From Thermohalobaculum sp039030715 (GTDB taxonomy: Bacteria > Pseudomonadota > Alphaproteobacteria > Rhodobacterales > Rhodobacteraceae), in NCBI GenBank assembly GCA_039030715.1, contig JBCCDU010000021.1, forward strand, positions 1 to 53,858: a stretch of DNA of 53,858 nt, in the 5' to 3' direction. The notes beneath the pieces were generated by a model. The model had not been told where the DNA came from. It saw only the letters and a program-made list of their open reading frames with translations, and did no database searches. This document shows, in pieces, positions 7,523 to 15,579 of this stretch (its first letter is position 1; the number at the start of each line of letters is the position of its first letter). A program made the position numbers and the translations under genes.

Positions 7523-8923
7523 TCAGAGAAGCTCATCGTTGAGATAGTACCAGTGATACATGATCCGCTGCCCCAGCCGCCGGAAAGGGGTCAGAATTCC
7601 GTGGCTTGGAAGCTCGGAGGTGAAGATCGGCAGGTCAAGCCCCTTGGCCTTGCCCGCCACCATCTGAGCCATTCGCCGCCCGGCCTGGGCCGAGTACATC
7701 ACCCCGTTGCCGCCGTAACCAAGCGCATAGAAGATCGCGACTTCGCGGTCCGGCTGGAAAATCCGGGGCATCATATCGTGGCTGACATCAACCCATCCCC
7801 ACCAGGAATAATCCAGGTCGATCCCCTCCAGCGCCGGGAACTTGCGGTAGAGCCCCTTCTGCAGCAAGTCCAGGTGCTTCGGGTTCTCCGCGTCCCGCCC
7901 CGTGATCGCGCTGCGGCTGCCGATCTGCACCCGCCCGTCGGGCAGATACCGGTAGTAGTGCCGCAGCGTTCGCGTATCGGTGAGGGGCGAGCAGGTCTGA
8001 AAACCGCATTCCGCCTTTTCCTCATCGCTCAGGGGTCGCGTGACTATGGAGTTCGAGAGGATCGGCATCAGCCGATGCTTGGTGCGCTTGTCCAGCCCGG
8101 GGGGCGTATATCCCGCCGTCGCCAGCGCCACGCTGCGGGCCCGCACCACACCACCAGGCGTGGTGAGGTGATGGATGCCGTTTCTGATCTTCCAGCCCAT
8201 GACCGGGCTGCCGGGATGGATCGTGGCCCCCAATTTGCGCGCCAGGCGCTGATAACCGAAGGCCAGCTTGGCGGCGTGGATGCAGGTGCCGTCAGGCTCG
8301 ATCATCGCGCCGGCGGCTTCCCGGTCGCGGACATGGCTTTCGTGCAGTTCCTCGCGGCTCACGATGCGCGAACCATAGCCGAAAACCTCGTTCAGCAGCT
8401 GCGACTCCTTTTCCAGCTTTGCCATCACGCCGGGTTTGTGCGCGATGTAGTAGTGCCCGCCCGGCTGCGGCTCGCAATCGAACTCGCCGGAATAGATCAG
8501 GTCGTTGAAGAGCTCGAACGCCTCGGCAATCTCCGCGTGCATCTTCTTGGCGACATCGACGCCCCAGCGCTGGATCCACTGCGAGCGTTTGAGCCGCCCG
8601 GACGAAATCTGCGCCTGCCCGCCATTGCGCGTTGAGCATCCCCAGGCGACGGTGTTCGCCTCCAGCACCATGGCCTTGATGCCATGATCCCTGGCCAGAT
8701 GGATCGCAGTCGAGAGGCCGGTGTAGCCCGAGCCGACAATAACCACATCCGTGTCCACATCCTCGCCGATCGGTCCGTCATCCTCGGGGGGCGCGCCTGC
8801 CGTGCCGATCCAATAGGTGGGAGCGTAGTCACGGTTGTGACCCGGCCCGGCATCGACGATCGGATCGTAATGCGGGTCGTAGCTTGCTTTAGGCCAGTGC
8901 TTGGGACGTTTTGCGTCTGGCAT
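7523..8923 (-). CDS. tauY: FAD-dependent oxidoreductase, probable taurine dehydrogenase large subunit
   Basis: 466-aa D-amino-acid-oxidase-fold flavoprotein. The dinucleotide-binding motif VVIVGSGYTGLSTA has its glycines at 64-69, and STRNGGQAQISSG follows as in DadA/OrdL-like enzymes. Its place between a SnoaL-like gene and xsc matches the tauXY-xsc order described for taurine use in Rhodobacter sphaeroides, where TauXY deaminates taurine to sulfoacetaldehyde. Identification therefore rests on family plus context. A related amine sulfonate such as N-methyltaurine or hypotaurine is possible. Confidence 0.8.
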   Translation of the reverse strand: MPDAKRPKHWPKASYDPHYDPIVDAGPGHNRDYAPTYWIGTAGAPPEDDGPIGEDVDTDVVIVGSGYTGLSTAIHLARDHGIKAMVLEANTVAWGCSTRNGGQAQISSGRLKRSQWIQRWGVDVAKKMHAEIAEAFELFNDLIYSGEFDCEPQPGGHYYIAHKPGVMAKLEKESQLLNEVFGYGSRIVSREELHESHVRDREAAGAMIEPDGTCIHAAKLAFGYQRLARKLGATIHPGSPVMGWKIRNGIHHLTTPGGVVRARSVALATAGYTPPGLDKRTKHRLMPILSNSIVTRPLSDEEKAECGFQTCSPLTDTRTLRHYYRYLPDGRVQIGSRSAITGRDAENPKHLDLLQKGLYRKFPALEGIDLDYSWWGWVDVSHDMMPRIFQPDREVAIFYALGYGGNGVMYSAQAGRRMAQMVAGKAKGLDLPIFTSELPSHGILTPFRRLGQRIMYHWYYLNDELL

Positions 8924-8983
8924 CTCGGGGTCCTCGGGAGGTGCGCGATCTTGATGGCGCGGTTGCGGGGGCTTGGCCTGATG

Positions 8984-9370
8984 TCAGGCTTTCAAAACGG
9001 GGCGTTGTTTGCGCAGCGCCTGCTTCACGACGATCTGACCGTCGCGCAGGGTGAAGAGATCGGCCCCTTCGGCTTCGACGCGGCTGCCATCGGCGGCGGT
9101 GCCGCTGAAGATCCACTCGGACACGGCCCGGTCGCCATGCACGAAATGCGAATGATGTTCCCAATGCGCATCGGGCATGGCGGCCCAGACACCGCTGAAG
9201 GCGTCGGCGATTGCGGCGGCACCTTCGACCTTTGCGCCGTAAACCTCCGGCCCTGCAACGGTGTAGAACACGCAGTCATCGGCGAAGCAGACCATCACAC
9301 CGTCGATATCGTGGCGGTTGAAGGCATCGAATGTGGCGGACAGATCCGCAGCAGTCAGGGTCTTGGTCAT
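8984..9370 (-). CDS. tauX: SnoaL/NTF2-like protein, probable taurine dehydrogenase small subunit
   Basis: 128-aa protein of the ketosteroid-isomerase-like (NTF2) fold: DLSATFDAFNRHDIDGVM, DDCVFYTVAGPEVYG and the EADLFTLRDGQIV-like ending. Proteins of this type adjoin TauY in Rhodobacterales and are named TauX. The ATG at 9370 has GGAG 7 nt upstream, while the TTG at 9382 does not. It is separated from tauY by 60 nt and from the TRAP permease gene by 150 nt. Confidence 0.7.
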   Translation of the reverse strand: MTKTLTAADLSATFDAFNRHDIDGVMVCFADDCVFYTVAGPEVYGAKVEGAAAIADAFSGVWAAMPDAHWEHHSHFVHGDRAVSEWIFSGTAADGSRVEAEGADLFTLRDGQIVVKQALRKQRPVLKA

Positions 9371-9520
9371 GGAGCACTCCAAGGTACAATGAGGTTTGGG
9401 GGTCGGGGTTGCCGCCGCGATACGCCAATGCCCCTGCGTGCGATATAGCCAGATTTGACGCAGCGTGAGGCCAGATTTTCAGCGACCCCCGCGCGACGCG
9501 ACGGTGGAACGCTCCAGCAT
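9371..9520 (-). promoter_or_regulatory. Intergenic region with paired direct repeats before tauX
   Basis: The 150-bp gap holds two direct copies of GCCAGATTT at 9448-9456 and 9470-9478, starting 22 bp apart, which is about two helical turns. On the minus strand a TATATC stretch next to one copy could be a -10 box, without a good -35. This is the pattern of an activator-dependent promoter. The likely regulator is the LysR protein at 13469-14371, by inference only. Confidence 0.4.
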
Positions 9521-10807
9521 CTAGCCGTAGACCAGCCCGGGCAGCCAGAGCGCCAGGCCAGGGAACGCCATCAGAAGCGCGATCATGGCGAACATGGTGA
9601 TCACGAACGGCGCCGCGCCCACCATGACGTCCATCATTTGACCACGCTCACGAATGCCCTGCACGACATAGAGGTTGATGCCGATGGGTGGCGTGATCAG
9701 AGCGGTTTCCAGCAAAACCATCAGCAGGATCCCGAACCACACCGGATCATAGCCGAGCGCGATGACAATCGGAGTGATCAGGGGGGCCGTGGTCAGCAGC
9801 ATCGAAAGCGTTTCCATGAAGCAGCCCAGCGCGATCAGGATCACCACAATCATCAGCAGTGTCTCGAACGGGCTCAGTCCCATCCCTGTCACGAAATCCG
9901 CCAGCGCCTGGGTCAGGCCGATCACGGAGAGGACGAAGTTCAGGAACACGGCGGCCAGGATGATCAGCATGATCATGGAGGTCGTACGCATCGTCCCCTC
10001 GACCGCTTGGCGCATCATGTCCAATGTCAGCTTGCGGTTTGCCGCCGCCAGGATCGTCGCCGCGACGACGCCCAGGGCCGCGGCCTCGGTCGGGGTTGCG
10101 AAAACGGCATAGATCGAGCCCACGACCACCAGAAAGATCCCGATAGGTGGGATCAGAGCGGGCAGCGCGCCAAACCGCTCAGACCAGGTGGCCCGCACCC
10201 GCTCGCCGCCCCAGCTGGGCCGCGCGAGGCAGAGAGCAATCACGGTCACCATGAAAAGAGCCGCCAGCAGGAAACCGGGCAGGAAGCCCGCGAGGTAGAG
10301 TTCTGGCACTGAAGTGTCGGTTAAGAGGCCATAAAGGATCAGATTGATCGAGGGCGGGATCAGAATACCCAACGTGCCCCCGGCGGCCAGCGTGCCCAGG
10401 AACAATGGCTCGTTGTACCCGCGCCGCGCGATCTGAGGCACCGCGATCGTGCCGATCGTTGCTGCTGTCGCCACCGACGAACCGGAGGTCGCGGCGAACA
10501 GGGCCGAGGATCCGATATTCGAATGCATCAACCCGCCCGGCAGCCAGCCCAGCCATTTGACGATGCCCTCGTACATCCGCTCGGTGATGCCGGCGCGCAG
10601 CAGGATCTCGCCCAGCAGCACGAACATCGGGATCGCCACCAGCAGGAAATCCGTGCCGGTCTGCCAAACCATGTCGCCCAGCGCCCGGTGCAGCGGCATC
10701 GGGCTCTCCAGCATTTGCAGGATCAGGCCCAGCCAGCCCAGCGACGCCGCGATCGGCACCGCCAGTGCGATCAGCGCAACCAGAATGAGCAGCGTCTTGG
10801 TCAGCAT
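9521..10807 (-). CDS. tauM: TRAP transporter large permease (DctM/TauM type)
   Basis: 428-aa, very hydrophobic DctM-family subunit with about a dozen membrane helices. It carries the typical SGSSVATAATIGTIAVPQ and GGTLGILIPPSINLILYG motifs. It forms the sodium-driven channel of a tripartite TRAP importer together with the two genes upstream. Its ATG overlaps the stop of the small permease gene by one base, so the two are translated together. The tauM name follows the TauKLM taurine importer of Rhodobacter sphaeroides and depends on cluster context. Confidence 0.9.
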   Translation of the reverse strand: MLTKTLLILVALIALAVPIAASLGWLGLILQMLESPMPLHRALGDMVWQTGTDFLLVAIPMFVLLGEILLRAGITERMYEGIVKWLGWLPGGLMHSNIGSSALFAATSGSSVATAATIGTIAVPQIARRGYNEPLFLGTLAAGGTLGILIPPSINLILYGLLTDTSVPELYLAGFLPGFLLAALFMVTVIALCLARPSWGGERVRATWSERFGALPALIPPIGIFLVVVGSIYAVFATPTEAAALGVVAATILAAANRKLTLDMMRQAVEGTMRTTSMIMLIILAAVFLNFVLSVIGLTQALADFVTGMGLSPFETLLMIVVILIALGCFMETLSMLLTTAPLITPIVIALGYDPVWFGILLMVLLETALITPPIGINLYVVQGIRERGQMMDVMVGAAPFVITMFAMIALLMAFPGLALWLPGLVYG

Positions 10808-11367
10808 CAGACTTTCTCGTCCTCGATCTGCTCATCGATGGATTTCATGCCGATCAGACGGTCCGCCCCCTCCGCATCGCCGCGCGCCAAGCGCATCAGC
10901 GCGGTGGCCAGCAGCAGTGCCCCGGTGAAGGCAAAGAAGATCCAGCCCGCCAGCCAGGGGATCTGCGGGATCGCCAGGGGCGTGCGCATCGGGGTGATGG
11001 AGCGCGAGCCGTGCGTTAGCGTGTCCATCACCATCCCCCACGCCATGAACGAGACAATCGCGACAAACCCGATCAGCAGGGCCAGGCCCAGAACACTCGC
11101 CCCCAGCTTCAGCCAGCGCGGGAACAGGGTATAGGCCGCATCCACCCGGATATGCGCCCGTTCGAACAGCGCATGAGCAAAGCCAAGCGTGGTGGCAACC
11201 CCGAAGGCATAGCCTGAAAGCTCATCCGCCCCGCCGATGGAGACATTGAAGAGCTTGCGCAGAAACACCTCCACCGTGACCAGAAGGGCCGAGAAGACAA
11301 TCAGCGTCCCACCGATCCAGACCAGAACGCGGCTGAGGCCTCTCGTGGCGTCGAGCAATCGGTTCAT
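10807..11367 (-). CDS. tauL: TRAP transporter small permease (DctQ/TauL type)
   Basis: 186-aa four-helix DctQ subunit. Typical features are VEVFLRKLFNVSIGGADELSG and the FERAHIRVDA segment. AGGAG lies 7 nt before the ATG at 11367; a longer frame to 11442 would run through the REP-like hairpins and is rejected. It lies between the solute-binding gene (111 nt upstream) and the large permease, with which it overlaps by one base. Confidence 0.9.
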   Translation of the reverse strand: MNRLLDATRGLSRVLVWIGGTLIVFSALLVTVEVFLRKLFNVSIGGADELSGYAFGVATTLGFAHALFERAHIRVDAAYTLFPRWLKLGASVLGLALLIGFVAIVSFMAWGMVMDTLTHGSRSITPMRTPLAIPQIPWLAGWIFFAFTGALLLATALMRLARGDAEGADRLIGMKSIDEQIEDEKV

Positions 11368-11400
11368 CGCAGGCTCCTGACTGTGATCCGCCGCGGATGC

Positions 11401-11469
11401 TGTCCCGGGCCTGACCCGGGACCTCTTCTTCGGGGGCTGCACCAGAGGTCCCGGATCAAGTCCGGGACA
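11401..11469. repeat. Inverted pair of REP-like hairpin elements
   Basis: Two 25-bp imperfect palindromes of the form TGTCCCGGNNNTGANNCCGGGACCTC lie in opposite orientation at 11401-11425 and 11445-11469. Each folds on itself and the two can also pair. They fill the gap between the solute-binding and permease genes of the TRAP operon. That position is where hairpins often keep the binding-protein message more abundant than the permease message. No other copy was noticed in this window. Confidence 0.7.
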
Positions 11470-11478
11470 ACAAAGCGC

Positions 11479-12519
11479 TTACTTCGCCGTTGCGGTCAGA
11501 CCCAGGATCTTGCCCACGGTCTCGTTCCAGTCCGCTGCACATTCCGCGCCGCAGCGATCGGCCCAGCGCGCAAGCACCACTTCGGTCGCGATTTTGTCGC
11601 GGGCGACCAGATCGGCATCGGACGGGGTGACCAGCTTCATCGCGCCTGGTTCGCCGATGTCGCAGGCGCCCCCGGTGATGCAGGAGATCGCAACCTCGTC
11701 CTCGGTCGCCGTTTCTGCCCACATCCGGTCCGTCAGTGCCGCGATCTCGGTGGTCAGCAGCTCCTGCTGCGCGGGCGTCATGGAGTTCCACTTGTCCATG
11801 TTCATGGCGCCAAAGGCCAGGCCCCATCCGACGCGCAGAGTATAGGCGTGTGTCGCTACCTGCTGCCAGTTCGCCTTATAGGCGGACATCGTGCCGGTGA
11901 TTCCGCAATCGACTACCCCTTTCTCCAGCGCCGGGATCACCTCGGCGAAGGGCACGGTGACGGATGTGCCGCCCGCACCTTCCACGAAATCGCCAAGGGT
12001 GGTGGCATAGACGCGGATCTTCTTGCCCTTCAGGTCGGCTAGGCCGTTCACCTCCGCATTGCACCAGAGGGTCTGGCTGGGGAAGGGGTAGAGCATCATC
12101 AGCTTGGCGTTGTAGATCTCGGCAAAGGCGCCTTCCAGGATCGGGAAATACGCCTCTGCCACCTTGCGCTGGGTCTCGATGTCCTGGGTAACGGAGGAGA
12201 GATCGCCCCCCTCGAATACCGCATTCTCGGCCGCAACATAACCAGGCAAGCCAAAGGCGAAATCGAAGACGCCGTTTTTGACCAGGCGCATGATCTCGAA
12301 CCCTTTCAGGCCCAGTTCGGTCTGCGGCTTGATATCGCCGAGGATCTGCCCGCCGGAAGTCTCGGCAATCTGATCGTTCCAGAACGGGCCTTCATGCTTT
12401 TGATAATTGGTCAGGCTGCCCCAGGTGCCGACTGCCTTGATCGTGACGGGGCGGTCTTCGGCCAGCGCGGCCCCCGCAAGCATGGCGCAGGCCATGGCGG
12501 ATGCGATGAGGGTTTTCAT
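11479..12519 (-). CDS. tauK: TRAP transporter periplasmic solute-binding protein (DctP/TauK type)
   Basis: 346-aa DctP-family protein that delivers the substrate to the TRAP permease. The N-terminus is a Sec signal peptide ending ALAED. DctP hallmarks include QTELGLKGFEIMRLVKNGVFDFAFG and LADLKGKKIRVYATTLGDF, the latter near the usual ligand-binding arginine. AGGAGAG precedes the ATG at 12519. The C-terminal half has several cysteines. Cluster context suggests taurine or a related sulfonate; sequence alone does not fix the ligand. Confidence 0.88.
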   Translation of the reverse strand: MKTLIASAMACAMLAGAALAEDRPVTIKAVGTWGSLTNYQKHEGPFWNDQIAETSGGQILGDIKPQTELGLKGFEIMRLVKNGVFDFAFGLPGYVAAENAVFEGGDLSSVTQDIETQRKVAEAYFPILEGAFAEIYNAKLMMLYPFPSQTLWCNAEVNGLADLKGKKIRVYATTLGDFVEGAGGTSVTVPFAEVIPALEKGVVDCGITGTMSAYKANWQQVATHAYTLRVGWGLAFGAMNMDKWNSMTPAQQELLTTEIAALTDRMWAETATEDEVAISCITGGACDIGEPGAMKLVTPSDADLVARDKIATEVVLARWADRCGAECAADWNETVGKILGLTATAK

Positions 12520-12532
12520 GTGGTCTCTCCTG

Positions 12533-13372
12533 TCAGGTGGTTTCTGCTTGGTGGGATTGGAAAACGGGGATGTCGGCGCGCTCATCCACATCGGTGACAA
12601 GCATATGGCCGGGCTTGTGAGTGATGCAGAACGGCAGGCGCGCGCGCAGCACGGCGGCTTGCGGGGTCACACCGCAGGCCCAGAAAACCGGCTCGGCGCC
12701 CGCAGGCACCGGTGTCGGATCGCCCCAATCCGGCTGATCCAGGGTATCAATGCCGATCTCGCCGGGTGCGCCCACATGCAAAGGTCCGCCATGCGCGTGC
12801 GGATAGCGTTCGGAGATTTCAGTGGCGCAAGCGACGTCCGAAGCTGCGATCGGGCGCATACTGACCACGGTCGAGCCGCCGAATGGGCCTGCAGGCCGGG
12901 TTTCGATATTGGTGCGATACATCGGTACCACGCGGTTCCGCGCGATGTGGTCCAGTGCAATTCCATCTTCGATCAGCGCGCGTTCGAAGGTGAAAGAGCA
13001 GCCGAGCGCGAACGCCACCAGATCATCGCGCCAAAGCTCGCGCAGATCACTTGCCGTGCCGGCCAGCGCCCCGTCGCGATAGACGTGATACGCGGGAACA
13101 TCCGTGCGCAGGTCCAGATGCGCACCCAAGGAGGGCAGACTAGGATCGCCCGGTTCTGACATGCCGACCAGGGGGCAGGGCTTGGGGTTTAGCTGACAAA
13201 AGTGCAGGAAATCCACCGCATGATCTCGTGGCAGGATCGCCAGATTGGCCTGCAGCAGACCGGGCGCGAGGCCAGCGGTCTGACCGGTATAGGCGCCGCT
13301 GCGGATCGCGGCGCGTAGCTCGGCTATCGGCGCATCTCGCAAGTGGTGATAGTCGTTTCTTGGCGTGGCCAT
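12533..13372 (-). CDS. DUF1445 family protein (putative hydro-lyase, YcsI type)
   Basis: 279-aa member of DUF1445, also seen as the N-terminal part of mammalian D-glutamate cyclase. Typical stretches are ALGCSFTFERALIEDGI, MYRTNIETRPAGPFGG, VVSMRP and FWACGVTPQAAVLRARLPFCITHKPGHMLVTDV near the C-terminus. The ATG at 13372 with AGGGAA upstream fits the family start. It lies 13 nt before the TRAP binding-protein gene and is co-directional with it. Such genes often travel with TRAP transporters. Its reaction here is unknown. Confidence 0.8.
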   Translation of the reverse strand: MATPRNDYHHLRDAPIAELRAAIRSGAYTGQTAGLAPGLLQANLAILPRDHAVDFLHFCQLNPKPCPLVGMSEPGDPSLPSLGAHLDLRTDVPAYHVYRDGALAGTASDLRELWRDDLVAFALGCSFTFERALIEDGIALDHIARNRVVPMYRTNIETRPAGPFGGSTVVSMRPIAASDVACATEISERYPHAHGGPLHVGAPGEIGIDTLDQPDWGDPTPVPAGAEPVFWACGVTPQAAVLRARLPFCITHKPGHMLVTDVDERADIPVFQSHQAETT

Positions 13373-13468
13373 CCGTTTCCCTGAAGTGGCGTGCGGGTAA
13401 TGCCCGCGGGTGATCAGGGTGCAAGGCACTAGCGATCACGTCAAATCGCGCTTTCTGCTCATCAGCGA

Positions 13469-14371
13469 TCAGCTATCCTGATCGGCTGCGACCAGCGCCA
13501 CCTGTCTGGCGGTCTGCGCAATCCGGTGCAGGAACGGGCTCTCAGGGTCCGCCAGATAGGAAGCTGTGAAACAGAGTGCATCGGGCCGCCAGCCGGGATT
13601 GAAGCAGATCACGCGCCCGGTCCGTAGCTCTGGCCCTGCAAGCGCGACGGGCAGGGCAGCTATGCCCAACCCCGCGGCCACCATCCTGAAACAGGCCGAC
13701 AGCGAGGATGAGGTGAAGATCGTGACCCCCGGGCCATAGCGATTGTAAAGCGCGGTCTTCAGCTCGCGATAGGGGCGGGTGTTGCGGGCATAGGTAACGA
13801 CCGGCTGGCGCAGAAACATCTCCGCCGGATCCTCGGGCAAGACCTGATCCGCTGCGCAATACCAGTCTAGCGGGAAGTCGGGCAGGTTGACGTTCTCGAC
13901 CGAGTATTCCGAGATCGGCCCCATAAGTACAGCGAGATCCAGCGAGCGGTTCATCAACCCCTCGCGCAGCGCCAGCGATATATCCACGCTCAGTTCGATC
14001 TCGATGCGCGGGAAATCGCGGCGCAGGGCGGCAATCAGATCCGGCAGCCAGGATTGCACGATGGTTTCGGACACACCGATTCTGAGATGGCGCTCCACCC
14101 CCTCGGGATCGACGATGTCGTGTTCGATCAATTCGACCAGTTGGCGGTATTGCTCGGCATAGCGTTGCAGGGCCTGGCCGCGCTTGGTCAGGGTCATGCC
14201 CCGGCTGGAGCGGTCGAACAGCCGCGTCGCCAAAGCGCTCTCCAGCGCCTTGATGCGGGCGGTCACGGCGGGTTGCGAAAGATGCATCTTCTCCGCCGCG
14301 GCCCGAACCCCACCATATTGCGCGACCATCAGGAAGGCGCGGAGCTGTTCCAGATTGAGATGCAGCGACAT
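13469..14371 (-). CDS. LysR-family regulator heading the sulfonate cluster
   Basis: 300-aa LysR protein. The winged HTH is at the N-terminus (LEQLRAFLMVAQYGGVRAAAEKMHLSQPAVTARIKALE), with a standard effector-binding domain after it. AGGGGG precedes the ATG. It is the first gene of the co-directional run LysR, DUF1445, TRAP, tauXY, xsc, and so is the best candidate regulator. Described taurine clusters of this group use the MocR-like TauR instead, so a LysR here is unusual. Its ligand may be the sulfonate or a breakdown product. Confidence 0.9.
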   Translation of the reverse strand: MSLHLNLEQLRAFLMVAQYGGVRAAAEKMHLSQPAVTARIKALESALATRLFDRSSRGMTLTKRGQALQRYAEQYRQLVELIEHDIVDPEGVERHLRIGVSETIVQSWLPDLIAALRRDFPRIEIELSVDISLALREGLMNRSLDLAVLMGPISEYSVENVNLPDFPLDWYCAADQVLPEDPAEMFLRQPVVTYARNTRPYRELKTALYNRYGPGVTIFTSSSLSACFRMVAAGLGIAALPVALAGPELRTGRVICFNPGWRPDALCFTASYLADPESPFLHRIAQTARQVALVAADQDS

Positions 14372-14503
14372 AGAGCCCCCTGTCCCACCAAACGCCGCTA
14401 TGCTGCGCTGATCGATCCAATCAAATCAAGCCGCAGGGCTTTTAACCCGGTGGCGCGCGGTCTACGTACACTCGCAGATTGAATATTTGTTCGGGAGATC
14501 GAG

Positions 14504-15514
14504 ATGCGCCGCTTCAAATACCAAACCGCCGCTTGGATGACGGCTGCGTTGCTCGCGTTGCCAGGCGCTGCGATGGCGGAATGCGGCGGGCAGAACCTGC
14601 TGCCCGGGTTGCAACAAAGCGATCCGACGGCGCATCAGGGGATTTTCCAGCGCGCTCACGAAGTTCCCAACGCGGCGGGCAAATTCTGGCGGGTGGAGAA
14701 GCCTGGCGTTGCCCCCTCGCACCTCTTTGGAACTTATCACGACACTCAAGCGCATGAGCTGGTGGATCAATCGGTCTGGGATACGCTGGCGGCCGCCGAT
14801 GGCGCCTGGTTCGAGTTGAGCCTGGAAGAGCAGGAGCGGATGCAGAATGACATGGCGGCGAACCCGCTGGAGCTGATCTTCGACATGGATGCGCCGCCGC
14901 TGTCCTCTCGCATCGATCCGAGTGCGGCGGAGTTGATCGAGGAGGCCCTTGCCGACCGCGGCGTGCCCTTCGAAGCCGCAGAGCAGATGCGCGAGTGGAT
15001 GCTGGTCGCGATCCTGGGCTTCCCGGCCTGCCAGTTCTTCGCGATGCAGAGCGGCGGCGTCGCCCTTGACCAGAAACTGGCGAGCTTTGGGGTGGAAAAA
15101 GGCGTGCCGGACCATGGGCTCGAAACCTATGAACAGGCGCTGGGCGCGCTCGAATCCCTGCCGTTCGAGGATTTCTCGAGCATGGTCGTGGAGTTCGGCG
15201 CAAGTCGCGAGATCGAGGAGGATATGCGCCGCACGCGGCTGGCGCTTTATGACGCTGGCGAAATCATGGCGATCTCGGAACATGGGATCTGGTGGTCCGA
15301 AAGCCAGGGTATACCGCGCGTGCGCGAAGTTTCGGACAAGTTCCTGGAGGTTGCGCTGAACCGGCGCAACCGCGCCTGGATGGAGCATCTGGTCCCGGCG
15401 CTGGAGGCTGGCAATGCCTTCGTCGCGGTCGGCGCGCTGCATCTGCCGGGCGATGCCGGTCTGGTGGAACTGTTGCGGGCCGAGGGGTGGACGGTGACGC
15501 GCCTGGACGGCTGA
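14504..15514 (+). CDS. TraB/GumN family periplasmic protein
   Basis: 336-aa protein with a Sec signal peptide (MRRFKYQTAAWMTAALLALP through AMAEC). The family signatures are LFGTYHD at 75-80 and, near the C-terminus, VGALHLPGDAGLVELLRAEGW. These His motifs form the putative metal site of the TraB/TIKI fold, whose eukaryotic members are proteases. The bacterial role is not established. It is transcribed divergently from the LysR gene and ends at a strong shared terminator. Confidence 0.85.
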   Translation: MRRFKYQTAAWMTAALLALPGAAMAECGGQNLLPGLQQSDPTAHQGIFQRAHEVPNAAGKFWRVEKPGVAPSHLFGTYHDTQAHELVDQSVWDTLAAADGAWFELSLEEQERMQNDMAANPLELIFDMDAPPLSSRIDPSAAELIEEALADRGVPFEAAEQMREWMLVAILGFPACQFFAMQSGGVALDQKLASFGVEKGVPDHGLETYEQALGALESLPFEDFSSMVVEFGASREIEEDMRRTRLALYDAGEIMAISEHGIWWSESQGIPRVREVSDKFLEVALNRRNRAWMEHLVPALEAGNAFVAVGALHLPGDAGLVELLRAEGWTVTRLDG

Positions 15515-15528
15515 GCGCGCCCCATAAA

Positions 15529-15558
15529 AAACGGCCCGGCAGCGATGCCGGGCCGTTT
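15529..15558. terminator. Bidirectional intrinsic terminator
   Basis: AAACGGCCCGGCA and TGCCGGGCCGTTT form a 13-bp stem with loop GCGA. There is an A run before the stem and a shorter T-rich stretch after it, so it can stop both the TraB/GumN transcript (plus) and the peptide-binding-protein transcript (minus), which converge here. Confidence 0.9.
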
Positions 15559-15579
15559 CCGTTTATCCGCAAGGATCGA

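Noticed and set aside
7118..8635. 505-codon plus frame
   Set aside because: Antisense to the end of xsc and to tauY, with no recognisable domain.
9521..12519. C4-dicarboxylate as TRAP substrate
   Set aside because: The family name suggests it, but linkage to tauXY and xsc makes an amine sulfonate more likely; not proven.
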